Translations under genes and position numbers: made by a program | DNA from: Halodesulfovibrio spirochaetisodalis | GTDB taxonomy: Bacteria; Desulfobacterota; Desulfovibrionia; Desulfovibrionales; Desulfovibrionaceae | Assembly (NCBI RefSeq): GCF_001672295.1 | Contig: NZ_JXMS01000005.1 | Coordinates: 92,379-156,378, forward strand | Length of the DNA stretch: 64,000 nucleotides | Reading direction: 5' to 3' | Notes under the pieces: model-generated | The model's database searches: none | What the model saw: only the letters and a program-made list of their open reading frames with translations | Told to the model about the DNA's origin: nothing | In this document: in pieces, positions 27,473 to 37,406 of the stretch | How the letters are laid out: each line of letters starts with the position of its first letter | How positions within the stretch are numbered: position 1 is the stretch's first letter

Positions 27473-28351
27473 ATGACAACACTTTCCGCAGCTTCAACGT
27501 CCTCTCCGCTCCGGCAAATGCTTACCCGTACAATACTCCGGTATCGCGAACAAAAAGCACATCCGTCTGATGATCAGATTCTTATAGAACATCCCCTTGT
27601 CATCAGTATCAACGGGGTGCCCATAGCCAGACTGGAGTGTACACCGGGTAACGAGGTTGCTCTGGCGTTTGGATTCTGTATTACCGAACAGCTTGTTACC
27701 CATCCGGAACAACTGTCTCTTCTTTATCATAAGACGCTCCCTGAAGAAGCCGAAGTCGCTCTTGCAATGAAGGGCGGCAAAGACCGTGTGTATCAATTAC
27801 TGCAAAACAAGGGCGTCCGTATCAGCAGTTCCTGCTATCAAAACAGCTCCTGCATGTGCTCATCAGATTTTGCAACCGTTGATAATGACTTTGTTCTTAC
27901 CCCTGCCCAGATTCATTCACTGCAAAAAGAATCCGAGGCATGTCAGGAGCTTTTCAGAAACACCGGCGCAACACATTTTTGTGCGCTGTACGATAAGCAC
28001 CTTTCTCTTATTGCCTACAGTGAAGACGTGGGACGCCACAACGCGCTTGATAAATCCATCGGGCAGACCATGCTGTCCGGCTATCTTGCTGACATCCGTC
28101 TTATTCTGCTTTCCTCACGTGTCAGTCATGAAATGGTACGCAAATCAGCAGCAGTTAACGCTCAGGTAGTTGCTGGATTTTCCGCTGTGACAAGCTCTGC
28201 AATACAACTGGCAGAACAGACCAACAGAACTCTTCTCGGCTTTGTACGCAACGGCAGAATGAACATTTACTCCCACAGCGAACGCCTCGGGCTCTCATCG
28301 CCAGAGCCACATGTTATGGCGGACGCACTTCCTGTTACCTACGTTTCATAA
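27473..28351 (+). CDS. fdhD: Sulfurtransferase FdhD, formate dehydrogenase maturation
   Basis: The 292-residue protein has the FdhD core (SEDVGRHNALDK motif, here YSEDVGRHNALDK). FdhD takes sulfur from a cysteine desulfurase and transfers it to the metal of the molybdopterin guanine dinucleotide cofactor before insertion into FdhA. The mobile Cys loop, which carries two Cys in the E. coli protein, here has Cys121, Cys127 and Cys129, a slightly different spacing. The ATG at 27473 with AGGAAA upstream is chosen over a start inside fdhE. It begins 16 bases after the fdhE stop. Confidence 0.93.
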   Translation: MTTLSAASTSSPLRQMLTRTILRYREQKAHPSDDQILIEHPLVISINGVPIARLECTPGNEVALAFGFCITEQLVTHPEQLSLLYHKTLPEEAEVALAMKGGKDRVYQLLQNKGVRISSSCYQNSSCMCSSDFATVDNDFVLTPAQIHSLQKESEACQELFRNTGATHFCALYDKHLSLIAYSEDVGRHNALDKSIGQTMLSGYLADIRLILLSSRVSHEMVRKSAAVNAQVVAGFSAVTSSAIQLAEQTNRTLLGFVRNGRMNIYSHSERLGLSSPEPHVMADALPVTYVS

Positions 28352-28380
28352 CCCACAACATTACCAACTGGAGCAACGTA

Positions 28381-30054
28381 ATGGCTCAAGCTCACGACCT
28401 CTCCACTGCTTTTAAAAACATAGGTGCCCACACCTTTGATGAATTTATAGATATGGCCACACTTTTCCACAATTATCCTGCTCCGGGTCTGCTTATAGGC
28501 GGCTACATGGTGGAAGAAGCTCGCAAGCACATGCCGGAAGGAACATTGTACGAAGCCATTTCAGAGACCACGTGGTGTCTGCCGGACGCAATCCAGATGC
28601 TTACTCCCTGTACCATCGGCAACGGCTGGATGAATGTACTCAATCTCGGCAGATACGCCATGAGCCTGTATGACAAACATACAGGGGAAGGGGTGCGCGT
28701 CTGGCTGGACATCACAAAAATCCCTCAAGACTCAGAAATTCTGGTTTGGCTCATGAAAGAAAAGCCGAAACAGGAACAGGACTCAGACAGGTTACGCAAA
28801 GAAATAGGATGGTACGGAGCAGATATTCTCTCCTCTACCCCCATCACTATCCCTAAACCGAAGCTGATTAAACGCAGCAAAGGTTCCATTATTCCCTGCT
28901 CCTCATGCGGAGAGCCATACCCTTCCGCCCACGGTGCAGTATGCAGAGCCTGTCAGGGAGAATCCCCGTATGCTGGATGTGCCACACTTACTACGCCAGA
29001 AGACATTGTCTTTCCGGTACCGGAACAATTACGGACTATCCCTGCAGACACGGCCATAGGCAAAAATGCAGTGCATGACATGACCAGCATCGTACCGGGA
29101 ACAAGCAAGGGGGCTGCCTTTAAACGCGGTGACACCTTTGGCGCAGGGGACTTATGTCGCCTTCAACAAATGGGCAAAAACAACGTCTACATTGCGGAGT
29201 CAGAGATAGGCAACGATTGGGTACATGAAGATACCTGTGCAAAAGCCTTTTCCAAAGCCATGTGCGGCACTGGTGTGTGCCCTAAAGACGCTCCTCATGA
29301 AGGGAAAGTAACCCTGATGGCTGATCGTAATGGTTTGTTACGAGTCAATACCGAGGGCATGAAGCGGTTTAATATGTGCGCAGGGGTAATGGCTGCATCA
29401 CGCAACGGCAACACGCTGGTACGCAAAGGAACCGACATCGCCGGTACCCGGGCTATCCCACTCTATCTGCAGCGCCCTCAATTTGAACAGGCCTTGCAAC
29501 GGCTTCAAGAAAAACCGCTTTTTGAAGTTCTTCCGCTCGTCACAGCAAAAGCCGGTGTCCTCATAACTGGTGACGAAGTGTACAACGGGGTTATTGAAGA
29601 CAAGTTCCATAACATTATCCACAAAAAACTCCTTGCACTGGGAGGGGATATTCAGTGCTCAACTATTGTGCCGGATGACCGCACGGCAATATCTAATGCT
29701 GCTCAGGAGTTTGTTCAGGCAGGCTGCAATATCATCATAACCACGGCAGGACTTTCTGTTGATCCAGATGACGTGACACGACAAGGACTTATTGATGCGG
29801 GCGCGCGTAATCTTCTTTATGGTGCTCCAATTCTCCCCGGCGCAATGACACTTGTAGGAAAAATCGGATCTATCCCGTTGCTGGGGGTACCTGCGTGTGC
29901 CTTATTCTTTACACACACCAGTCTCGACCTTCTTCTACCCCGTTTATTAGCAGGAATTGAAATAACCAGAGAAGAACTTGCAGCTATGGGAGAAGGCAGC
30001 ATGTGTATGAATTGTGCAAACTGCTCATTCCCTAAATGTCCGTTCGGTAAATAA
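28381..30054 (+). CDS. FmdE-MoeA fusion protein, molybdenum/tungsten cofactor handling
   Basis: The 557-residue multidomain protein has four recognisable parts. Residues about 15-130 are an FmdE domain with C66-x2-DA and C77-T-x-GNG. Residues 173-191 are a zinc ribbon (C173, C176, C188, C191). From about 385 to 530 there is a MoeA/MogA-type molybdopterin-binding domain (GDEV at 397-400, TTAGLSVDPDDVT at 454-466). A Cys-rich tail (C542, C545, C548, C553) follows. MoeA domains insert Mo or W into molybdopterin, and FmdE domains occur in formylmethanofuran-dehydrogenase-like contexts. As last gene of the fdh operon it probably makes or delivers the W/Mo cofactor for FdhA (inference). Confidence 0.88.
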   Translation: MAQAHDLSTAFKNIGAHTFDEFIDMATLFHNYPAPGLLIGGYMVEEARKHMPEGTLYEAISETTWCLPDAIQMLTPCTIGNGWMNVLNLGRYAMSLYDKHTGEGVRVWLDITKIPQDSEILVWLMKEKPKQEQDSDRLRKEIGWYGADILSSTPITIPKPKLIKRSKGSIIPCSSCGEPYPSAHGAVCRACQGESPYAGCATLTTPEDIVFPVPEQLRTIPADTAIGKNAVHDMTSIVPGTSKGAAFKRGDTFGAGDLCRLQQMGKNNVYIAESEIGNDWVHEDTCAKAFSKAMCGTGVCPKDAPHEGKVTLMADRNGLLRVNTEGMKRFNMCAGVMAASRNGNTLVRKGTDIAGTRAIPLYLQRPQFEQALQRLQEKPLFEVLPLVTAKAGVLITGDEVYNGVIEDKFHNIIHKKLLALGGDIQCSTIVPDDRTAISNAAQEFVQAGCNIIITTAGLSVDPDDVTRQGLIDAGARNLLYGAPILPGAMTLVGKIGSIPLLGVPACALFFTHTSLDLLLPRLLAGIEITREELAAMGEGSMCMNCANCSFPKCPFGK

Positions 30055-30114
30055 TCCGGAAAATGGATTTAGAATGGCAAGGTATTCAACGGCACGCTGA
30101 AAACCTACCCGGAG

Positions 30115-30140
30115 AAGGGGCTCAGACGTCTGAGCCCCTT
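30115..30140 (+). terminator. Palindromic hairpin at the end of the fdh operon
   Basis: A perfect 26-base palindrome spans 30115-30140 (AAGGGGCTCAGA and its complement), 60 bases after the last stop. Only a short T-run follows. Confidence 0.75.
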
Positions 30141-30158
30141 TGATCGAAGTAAACTCAA

Positions 30159-30290
30159 CTCGAGTTTTCTATCGGGGAGACCGGCAAGCCGGCCTGTGCT
30201 TCTATCTCTGATTCATCCTAATCGCTGCCGGAGTAGCTACGTCAAGGGGGGGATTCTGAAGGCGTAACCGGCAACACCAGAGATAGAAGA
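30159..30290. ncRNA. Unassigned structured element between convergent genes
   Basis: A perfect 12-bp inverted repeat (CTTCTATCTCTG 30199-30210 with 30278-30289) encloses 67 bases that hold a second nested stem (TGCCGG 30225-30230 with 30268-30273). An outer CCGGC-AA-GCCGG hairpin (30181-30192) stands just upstream. The region is GC-richer than its surroundings and has no open frame I can support. It resembles a multi-stem RNA more than a terminator. I cannot match it to a known family, and the strand is undecided. It could be a small RNA, a long 3' UTR structure, or a recombination or repeat element. Confidence 0.45.
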
Positions 30291-30301
30291 ATGGACAAAA
30301 A

Positions 30302-31270
30302 TTAAAACGTGTATGAAAGATTCACTGTTCCACCAAAAGCATTTTTCGGTTTGCTTTTATTTCCCACTTTATGCCCGTCCTTGTCATACAAGCGCATGCT
30401 ACGTGCAAAATGGTACTCAGGGCCGACTGTGATCAACATATTTTCAGTTATGCTCCAATCTGCATACAGACCTACGAAACTTCCTTCGATATCCGCAAAC
30501 CCGTTACGTTCTGCTGCACTTGTTGAAGACAGTTTGTAGCGCCCTCCGGTAGAACCGTATTCCGCTCTGAACGTCCACTCTTCATTCAGCGTATATTCCA
30601 CAATCGCTTCAGGGAAACCGAGCGCCACGAGCCATGTGTCATCAGCATATTGGAGGCCGATATACGGCATAAATTCAGTTTTAACACCGTTTCTACCCAC
30701 ACCTCCACCAACAGAAAGCGTAATGTTATCCGTTATCGCATATCCGACCAGTCCCATTGCCGAATATTCCATGGAGTCTGAAGTAATAGTTGTTTCAAAA
30801 TTAGAACTTACCCCTAAATTTGCTGCCAAAAACCATGTATCGTTAATTTCGTAGGGAATATTCAGCCCTACACCCATAGAATTGAGATACTTCCATGGAT
30901 CATGAGACTTATCCCGCCCGAAGCTAAGCTTCTCTGTATCTGTCCATGAATATCGGGTTTGTTGAAATTCAAAACTCAACATCTTGTATGCAGCAAGAAA
31001 GCCTATGCCCCCCTGTGTAAATGCCGCCCCTGAATTATTAAACTCTGACTTCGCAACGTAATTGCCGTTGGCAGAGAATTGAAGGCCCAGCCCGTCATCA
31101 TCTTCTACCTCTTGAATTTTATCGTAATTCAGATTTCTGAACTGCTCATCTTCAAGTTCCGTATCTTCTGCAACAGCAGGAAGTGCCATAGATATGCTTA
31201 TTAAAATACACACTGCATACCATAACAATCCCTTTCTTGATTTTAGCAAGCCCACACTACTGCTCCTCAT
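30302..31270 (-). CDS. Predicted outer-membrane beta-barrel protein
   Basis: The 322-residue protein has an N-terminal signal (hydrophobic stretch LLWYAVCILISISMALPAVA), an acidic linker rich in Asp/Glu, and repeated amphipathic strands alternating aromatic and polar residues. It ends in Phe (NLSYTF), the outer-membrane sorting signature. It is not recognised as a named family; it resembles small barrels annotated DUF6268-like. The ATG at 31270 is chosen because the upstream TTG frame would add a polar stretch before the signal. The ribosome site is weak. It ends about 10 bases from the structured element. Confidence 0.7.
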   Translation of the reverse strand: MRSSSVGLLKSRKGLLWYAVCILISISMALPAVAEDTELEDEQFRNLNYDKIQEVEDDDGLGLQFSANGNYVAKSEFNNSGAAFTQGGIGFLAAYKMLSFEFQQTRYSWTDTEKLSFGRDKSHDPWKYLNSMGVGLNIPYEINDTWFLAANLGVSSNFETTITSDSMEYSAMGLVGYAITDNITLSVGGGVGRNGVKTEFMPYIGLQYADDTWLVALGFPEAIVEYTLNEEWTFRAEYGSTGGRYKLSSTSAAERNGFADIEGSFVGLYADWSITENMLITVGPEYHFARSMRLYDKDGHKVGNKSKPKNAFGGTVNLSYTF

Positions 31271-31597
31271 TATTGCATTGAATGTTTGTCTACGATTCAA
31301 GAAAGCGTAGCAGCAGTATCGTTATGGAATGGTTATGAAAAATGTTTAGTTCAAAAACATTACAGCCTCTCGAATTCTACCTTTTTCATGGAATGTATCC
31401 TTATAAACAGCCCAACGATTGTCACCGAACGTAAATTTTGAATTGTATAATCTAACCACAGGTAAACATTGTTCTCTCCTTTTAACCATGCATTAACAAC
31501 CGGCCTGATAGATAATCACATACTGAAACGCCACGAGCCCCAATACCGTCTGGTTACGGAGTTCATTTTTTACTTATGTCGGGACACAACATTCGCC

Positions 31598-33037
31598 ATG
31601 ATGAAGTTACCATTCTCTAAATGGACTGTTCTTTTCTTTGTATACACAATAGTTACGCTCACTGGTTGCGCCTCTCGACTCAACCTCACGGAGCAGCAAG
31701 CAGCGTTCTCTCAGCAACTGCCCAACGCATGGCACGAGGCTGCCGCTACCATAGGAACAGCTGCGCACCTTGAGGAACTAACAGCAAATCCAGAGCTTAA
31801 AGCACTTATCGAAGAAGCACTCAAAGCAAACCCCAATATTACTGCTACTGCGTACCGCCTGCGCGCATCCGGCCTGCTTCTCAGCATTCCAGCCTCCAGC
31901 CTGCTGCCTTCTGTCACCCTCGGAGGCAAAGCAACCCGCACGCATACCAAAGACGGCGAAACAGACTCATACTCTGCAACGGGAACTATTCAGTGGGAAA
32001 TTGATTTATGGGGAAGACTGGCGGATCAATACGACGCGGAGCTTTTGGGTGTTTCAGCAAGCAAGCAAGATTATATTGCTGCTCGTAATGCCCTTATTGT
32101 CCGTGTAATCCAAGGGTGGGTCACACTCTCTTCTCAAAAACTTGCCGTAGAAATCCAGCAACGCAGAATCAAAGCGTTGAAAGATACAGAAGATATTGCG
32201 CTCGACAGATACAATATGGGCATAGGTCAACCACAGGATCTTGCCACAGCAAAGGCCAATACAGAGAGTGCAAAACAGGTACTTATTCAAAAAATGCTTG
32301 CTGTAAGCAAAGCCAAAAGAACTCTTGAAATACTTCTTGGAAGATACCCTGCAGGAATCATTAAAGGGCAGGCAACGCTGCCAGTACTGGCCTCTCCTGT
32401 GGTCAACATGCCTTCTTCTGTGCTTACAGCCAGACCGGACATTCAGTCTGCGTGGCTCAAAGTGCGGCAAAGTGACAAAAGCGTTGCCGCAGCCAACAAA
32501 GCGATGCTTCCGTCTTTCACGCTTTCTGCCGACCTTGGCTACTCTTCCAATGCGTTTAACCAGCTCGCTTCCGGTCCTTCTGTCTGGAATCTGGTCAGCT
32601 CAGTCAGTCAGCCCCTTTTTATGGGCGGAAAACTAATTAACACCGCACAAGCACGCTCTGAGGAATGCAAGGCGGCATGGGAAGACTACCGGAAAGTGGT
32701 TCTAAATGCGGCTGTTGAAGTAGAAAATGCGCTGGAAGCAGAGTCTAACCTGCAACAGCAGGAAGCATTCCTTGAATCCTCTCTGAAGTATGCGCGTCAG
32801 AGCCGCATAAACTATGAGCAGCAGTACCGTGAAGGGCTGACGGATATTCTGAACCTGCTCACCGCAAAAAACAATGAACTGAATACTGAGGCGCAATTAC
32901 TCGACGTTCGAACTTCACGAGTGAACAACCGGATGACACTTGCAATTGCGGCAGGACTCAGCAGCCAAAAACATACCCCGAATGTCCCGACACCTTTTTT
33001 TACCAGCAGTATTAAGGAAAACACCTATGAAAATTAA
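31598..33037 (+). CDS. RND efflux outer membrane lipoprotein (NodT/OprM family)
   Basis: The protein of about 479 residues has a lipoprotein signal ending in the lipobox LTGC (Cys about residue 24), then the TolC-like repeats of the outer-membrane factor family: two halves of helices and strands, about residues 60-460. The start at 31598 (or the ATG three bases later) is chosen because it begins the lipoprotein signal; the longer frame adds an unsuitable N-terminus. It is the first gene of an RND pump operon and overlaps the adaptor gene by 11 bases. Confidence 0.9.
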   Translation: MMKLPFSKWTVLFFVYTIVTLTGCASRLNLTEQQAAFSQQLPNAWHEAAATIGTAAHLEELTANPELKALIEEALKANPNITATAYRLRASGLLLSIPASSLLPSVTLGGKATRTHTKDGETDSYSATGTIQWEIDLWGRLADQYDAELLGVSASKQDYIAARNALIVRVIQGWVTLSSQKLAVEIQQRRIKALKDTEDIALDRYNMGIGQPQDLATAKANTESAKQVLIQKMLAVSKAKRTLEILLGRYPAGIIKGQATLPVLASPVVNMPSSVLTARPDIQSAWLKVRQSDKSVAAANKAMLPSFTLSADLGYSSNAFNQLASGPSVWNLVSSVSQPLFMGGKLINTAQARSEECKAAWEDYRKVVLNAAVEVENALEAESNLQQQEAFLESSLKYARQSRINYEQQYREGLTDILNLLTAKNNELNTEAQLLDVRTSRVNNRMTLAIAAGLSSQKHTPNVPTPFFTSSIKENTYEN

Positions 33038-34205
33038 ATATCTCACTCTGCTGTTAGGTCTGACCATGCTGGCTCTCACCACCGCTGCATGTTTCTGGAT
33101 TATTTCAACACCGGTTAAGCCCGCACTTACAGAAGAAAAAACAGTGCCACACCCTGTTTCCATTATCCGCGTAAACTCTGCGCCTCACACTGCGTCCGTC
33201 GTGGCATACGGGCAGGTTGTACCGTACAGAAAAACGGACATTGTTTCCGCTGTATCCGGACGTGTTGTTCAGCGCAGCGCAGCTTTTGATAAAGGAATGC
33301 GGGTAACAAAAGGGGAACTTCTGGCTACTGTTGAAGATGTTGCCTACCGATCTGCGGTTTCCTTGCAACAAAAAGAACTTGCAGACGCCAAGTTAGCTCT
33401 TTTACAGGAAGAGCGCAGAGCGCTGCAGGCTAAGAAAGATTGGAAGCGGATGGGGAACGGAGCTGAGCCGACATCTGCACTTGTACTTCATCAGCCACAG
33501 CTGGAAGCAGCTCAGGCTCGATTGGCAGCAGCAAAAGCATCTCTTGCCACTGCACAGAACAATCTTGAAAACACCCGTATTACAGCACCATATGATGCAG
33601 CTATCATCAGCCGTAAGGTAGCAATCGGCTCTTTTGTTTCTGCCGGAACAGTGGTGGGGTCACTTTACGGGATTGACTGCCTTGAGGTGCAGCTCCCTCT
33701 CACTGAAGCACAGTATAACTTGCTCCCTATCTCCATGGACTCAAGGGACACCAGCTGGCGCAAAACACCTGTACTGCTGTCTTCCGTAACCGACCCAACC
33801 CTCAAGTGGGAAGGTTTTCTTATTACTGTCGATTTACAGATAACAAAAAACACACGCCAGCGTATTGCCATTGTCCGTATCAAAAATCCGCTTGATGCTA
33901 AACATCCTTTACTTCCGGGCACATTTGTAAAAGCTGAACTTTCAGGAATCACATTAAATGACCTTTTTGCAGTACCTGAAAGTTCTTTGACACAAAACGG
34001 CAACCTCTGGTTTGTTGATATTGCAAACACTCTGCAAAAAATGAAAGCCGACATTAAATTTCGCAAACAAGGGACTATTTACACTCAGCTGCCGACCGCA
34101 ACCCAAACAAATGTTGCAATGAACATTGTGCTTAAACCGTTAGGTTCATACCTGCCGGGTACAGTTGTTTCTCCACAACCTGTCGAGGCTATGGATGAGC
34201 AATAA
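33027..34205 (+). CDS. RND efflux periplasmic adaptor subunit (membrane fusion protein)
   Basis: The 392-residue adaptor has an N-terminal membrane anchor (residues 5-25) and a split lipoyl/biotinyl domain around an alpha-helical hairpin (about residues 95-190, with KNDLENTRITAPYDA-like strand return). A beta-barrel and a membrane-proximal domain follow. It bridges the inner-membrane pump and the outer-membrane factor. AAGGAAA precedes the ATG. The tight overlaps on both sides (11 bases each) show a co-translated three-gene unit. Confidence 0.92.
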   Translation: MKIKYLTLLLGLTMLALTTAACFWIISTPVKPALTEEKTVPHPVSIIRVNSAPHTASVVAYGQVVPYRKTDIVSAVSGRVVQRSAAFDKGMRVTKGELLATVEDVAYRSAVSLQQKELADAKLALLQEERRALQAKKDWKRMGNGAEPTSALVLHQPQLEAAQARLAAAKASLATAQNNLENTRITAPYDAAIISRKVAIGSFVSAGTVVGSLYGIDCLEVQLPLTEAQYNLLPISMDSRDTSWRKTPVLLSSVTDPTLKWEGFLITVDLQITKNTRQRIAIVRIKNPLDAKHPLLPGTFVKAELSGITLNDLFAVPESSLTQNGNLWFVDIANTLQKMKADIKFRKQGTIYTQLPTATQTNVAMNIVLKPLGSYLPGTVVSPQPVEAMDEQ

Positions 34206-37200
34206 ACAGCGTTCAGGAGCTATTGCATGGTTTGTTCACAACCCCGTGGCCGCAAACCTTGTTGTTCTTCTTATTCTTATCGGTGGATGCATTGTGGGAT
34301 ACAGCCGCCCTAAGCAGGCCTTCCCTCCTTTTCCGCCAAAAACAATCACTATCCATGTGGGATATGAGAGCAGCTCTGCCGAATCCGTAGAGCAAAGCAT
34401 TACCATCAAAATAGAAGAAGCACTTAACGGCGTAAGAGGAATCAAAGAAACATACAGCACATCCAGTCTGTCAGGCAGCACCGTAGTTGTAGAAAAGAAA
34501 ACAGGATACCCTCTTTCCACACTTATGCGGGATGTCAAAAGCAAGGTTAATGCGATTGACACATTACCGGCAAGAGCGGATCGTCCTGTTGTTTCTCAGG
34601 AAGAGTGGGATGAGCATATTCTGTATATTCACTTGTACGGGGATGCCCCTCAGGAAACATTGCAGACACTGGCAGACAAAATCCGCCGCAAGTTACTGCT
34701 GAAACCTAATATCAGCACCGTACGCTATCAGGGAAGACGCACAAAAGAGATTGCTATTGAAGTAAATGAAGGCATGTTGCAAGCCAGCGGCCTGACCCTT
34801 CAGGATATTACCAGTAAAATCCAGAAAGAGTCCGTCATTGATTCCGGTGGCGAACTGAAAACAGATTTATTTACCATTACGTTGCGTGCTGACCATCAGG
34901 CATACACCGAAGAAGATTTTCGAGCGATTCCTCTGCGCACTGCTGCCAACGGTGCCGTTATCACGCTGGGTGATATTGCCAACGTTCGCGACACCTACAA
35001 AGAAGAAACTATCCTCAACAGGTTCCAAGGTGCGCCTTCCATAGGGTTGGAACTTGTTGATACTGGTGGAACAGACATTACTATTGCTGCCGCAGAAGCA
35101 TATGATGTCATTGATGGTATCAAAAAATCCGGCTTATTGCCGGATACGGTTTCCATCAGCACATGGTACGATCAAAGCGAGTACATTAACAGCCGCGTAT
35201 CGCTACTTGTTTCCAACGGACTTTCAGGTATCGCGCTTGTTATTATTGTATTGGCGCTATTCCTGAATTTACGACTGGCGTTTTGGGTTTCTTTCGGCAT
35301 TCCTGTATCCATTGCAGGGGCATTTATCATCATGGGAGAAAATGTCCTCAACTACACACTTAACGAGCTTACTTCATTCGGTTTTATTGTATCGCTCGGC
35401 ATTCTTGTGGACGATGCTATCGTCATTGGGGAAAACATTTTTACAGCCCGTAGCGAAGGGAATGACCCCGTTGCAGCGACCATTGCCGGAGCATCAGAGG
35501 TAGCAACACCAGCAACCTTTGGAGTGCTGACAACGGTGGCTGCTTTTCTTCCTCTTGCATTCATCAAGGGTGAATTCGGACAGATTTTCGGACAATTTGC
35601 AATTGTCGTAATCTGCTGTCTGCTCTTTTCGCTTATTGAGTCTAAATTCATTCTCCCGGCGCATCTCGCCCAGACCAAATTAACAACATCTACTAATCCG
35701 TCACGCTTATCAGCGATGCTTATCTATGCGCAGCAACAGGTAACTCGTTCACTTACGTTCTTTAAAACAAGTATCTACACACCGTTCATGCGAGTGGTGT
35801 TTAAAGTGCCAGGAATTACATTGCTCAGTTTTTGCTGCCTGCTCATCTGTTTGTTTGCCCTGATGTTCAGCGGCCGTATTCGCGTTGTTTTTTTCCCGAA
35901 TATTACCGGCAACATCATCAGTGCCACCGTTGAGATGGATCAGGAAGCTGGCCCGCGACAGACATTGAACAATGCATTGCATGTAGAAAAAGCATTGTAT
36001 GAAACCAGTTCTGCACTGCAACATGAACGGAAAGAAAAAGCCTCTCCGGTCACAAATGTACAGGCAAATGTTACCAGTTCAACCGGATTCACCGTAACCG
36101 CACAGTTAAACCAGCAAGGCAATATCTCACCGGAGACAATTGCAACCCGCTGGCAGAAAACTGTCGGTGCCATGGAAGGGGTAGACCTTACGTTCTTTGA
36201 CGCCACTGTCTCTAAAATGAAAAATATTGATATTGAACTTGTGGCCTCGTCACCTCTTATGCTGGAACGAGCAACAAAGGAGCTTACCGATAAGCTCGCA
36301 GAATACGCAGGTGTTTACAACATCCGTGATAATGTCAAAACGGGACAACCTCAGCTTTCTATCCGGCTTAAACCGGATGCACGCAACTTAGGCGTAACTC
36401 AGAATGATCTTACTTCACAACTTCGCGGTGGATTCCAAGGATACGAAGCGCAACGTTTTCAACAAGGTCAGGATGATGTCAGAGTTCAAGTGCGCTATCC
36501 TGCAACAGAACGACGTTACTACGAAAACCTGCGTAACACCCGGATACCGACAACAAACGGCTCACTTGTTCCTCTTGAAGTTGTTGCGGATATTATTCCG
36601 GGACACGCCCCTGTTTCAATCAACCACTCCGACGGCAACAGGGTAGCCAACATCTATGCTTCAACAGACAAGGATATTACGTCTCCTGACGACGTTTTGA
36701 ATGATCTTAGTGAAACATTCATTCCATCTTTACGGAAACGCTATCCGGACATTGCAGTTTACTTTTCCGGTGAGGCAAAAGAAAAAGCAGAAGCGACAAA
36801 GTCCTTGTGGGGAGCATTCATCATTACATTGATAATGATCTACACCTTACTCGCGATCCCTTTGAAGTCGTATACCAAACCATTTATCATTATGGCGGCA
36901 ATTCCTTTCGGTTTTATCGGCGCCATCGGTGGTCATATGTTGCTGGGATATCCTATCAGCCTGCTATCTCTTTTCGGGATTTTGGCACTGTGCGGGGTTG
37001 TTGTTAACGACAGCCTCCTGCTTGTTACGGAATACGCGACTCAAAGAGAGCTCGGCTTATCTATTAATGACGCACTACTCACCGCAGCCTGCAAACGTAT
37101 GCGCTCGATCCTGCTCACTTCAATAACAACGTTTATCGGACTCTTTCCGTTACTGCTTGAAACCTCGGAGCAAGCGCAATATCTTATCCCTGCGGCAATA

Positions 37201-37362
37201 TCCATGGGGTATGGTATTCTGTTTGCCACTGCCATTACCCTTGTGCTGGTTCCTGCGTTAATTCGCTTTTTCCATGACCTCAGCGAGGCACTGGCAAAAC
37301 TGCTTCCAGCTGCTTATGGGGCACAGCACAAGCCGATGCATGAAAAAGTAAACCTGCACTAA
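34195..37362 (+). CDS. RND efflux permease, AcrB/MMPL-type inner membrane pump
   Basis: The 1055-residue protein has 12 predicted helices in the RND arrangement: helix 1 near residues 17-35, a large periplasmic loop, and helices 2-6 with the proton-relay pair of Asp residues in GILVDDAIVIGEN. A second loop and helices 7-12 follow. The ATG at 34195 lies inside the end of the adaptor gene. Substrates cannot be read from sequence; the set is more like the cluster of short-loop HAE1 pumps than a heavy-metal CusA pump because no Met-rich motifs are seen. A dedicated two-component system follows at once. Confidence 0.93.
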   Translation: MSNKQRSGAIAWFVHNPVAANLVVLLILIGGCIVGYSRPKQAFPPFPPKTITIHVGYESSSAESVEQSITIKIEEALNGVRGIKETYSTSSLSGSTVVVEKKTGYPLSTLMRDVKSKVNAIDTLPARADRPVVSQEEWDEHILYIHLYGDAPQETLQTLADKIRRKLLLKPNISTVRYQGRRTKEIAIEVNEGMLQASGLTLQDITSKIQKESVIDSGGELKTDLFTITLRADHQAYTEEDFRAIPLRTAANGAVITLGDIANVRDTYKEETILNRFQGAPSIGLELVDTGGTDITIAAAEAYDVIDGIKKSGLLPDTVSISTWYDQSEYINSRVSLLVSNGLSGIALVIIVLALFLNLRLAFWVSFGIPVSIAGAFIIMGENVLNYTLNELTSFGFIVSLGILVDDAIVIGENIFTARSEGNDPVAATIAGASEVATPATFGVLTTVAAFLPLAFIKGEFGQIFGQFAIVVICCLLFSLIESKFILPAHLAQTKLTTSTNPSRLSAMLIYAQQQVTRSLTFFKTSIYTPFMRVVFKVPGITLLSFCCLLICLFALMFSGRIRVVFFPNITGNIISATVEMDQEAGPRQTLNNALHVEKALYETSSALQHERKEKASPVTNVQANVTSSTGFTVTAQLNQQGNISPETIATRWQKTVGAMEGVDLTFFDATVSKMKNIDIELVASSPLMLERATKELTDKLAEYAGVYNIRDNVKTGQPQLSIRLKPDARNLGVTQNDLTSQLRGGFQGYEAQRFQQGQDDVRVQVRYPATERRYYENLRNTRIPTTNGSLVPLEVVADIIPGHAPVSINHSDGNRVANIYASTDKDITSPDDVLNDLSETFIPSLRKRYPDIAVYFSGEAKEKAEATKSLWGAFIITLIMIYTLLAIPLKSYTKPFIIMAAIPFGFIGAIGGHMLLGYPISLLSLFGILALCGVVVNDSLLLVTEYATQRELGLSINDALLTAACKRMRSILLTSITTFIGLFPLLLETSEQAQYLIPAAISMGYGILFATAITLVLVPALIRFFHDLSEALAKLLPAAYGAQHKPMHEKVNLH

Positions 37363-37406
37363 ACTAAACAGCAGTTATGCTGATAAGAAAATTAAGGATG
37401 AACACT

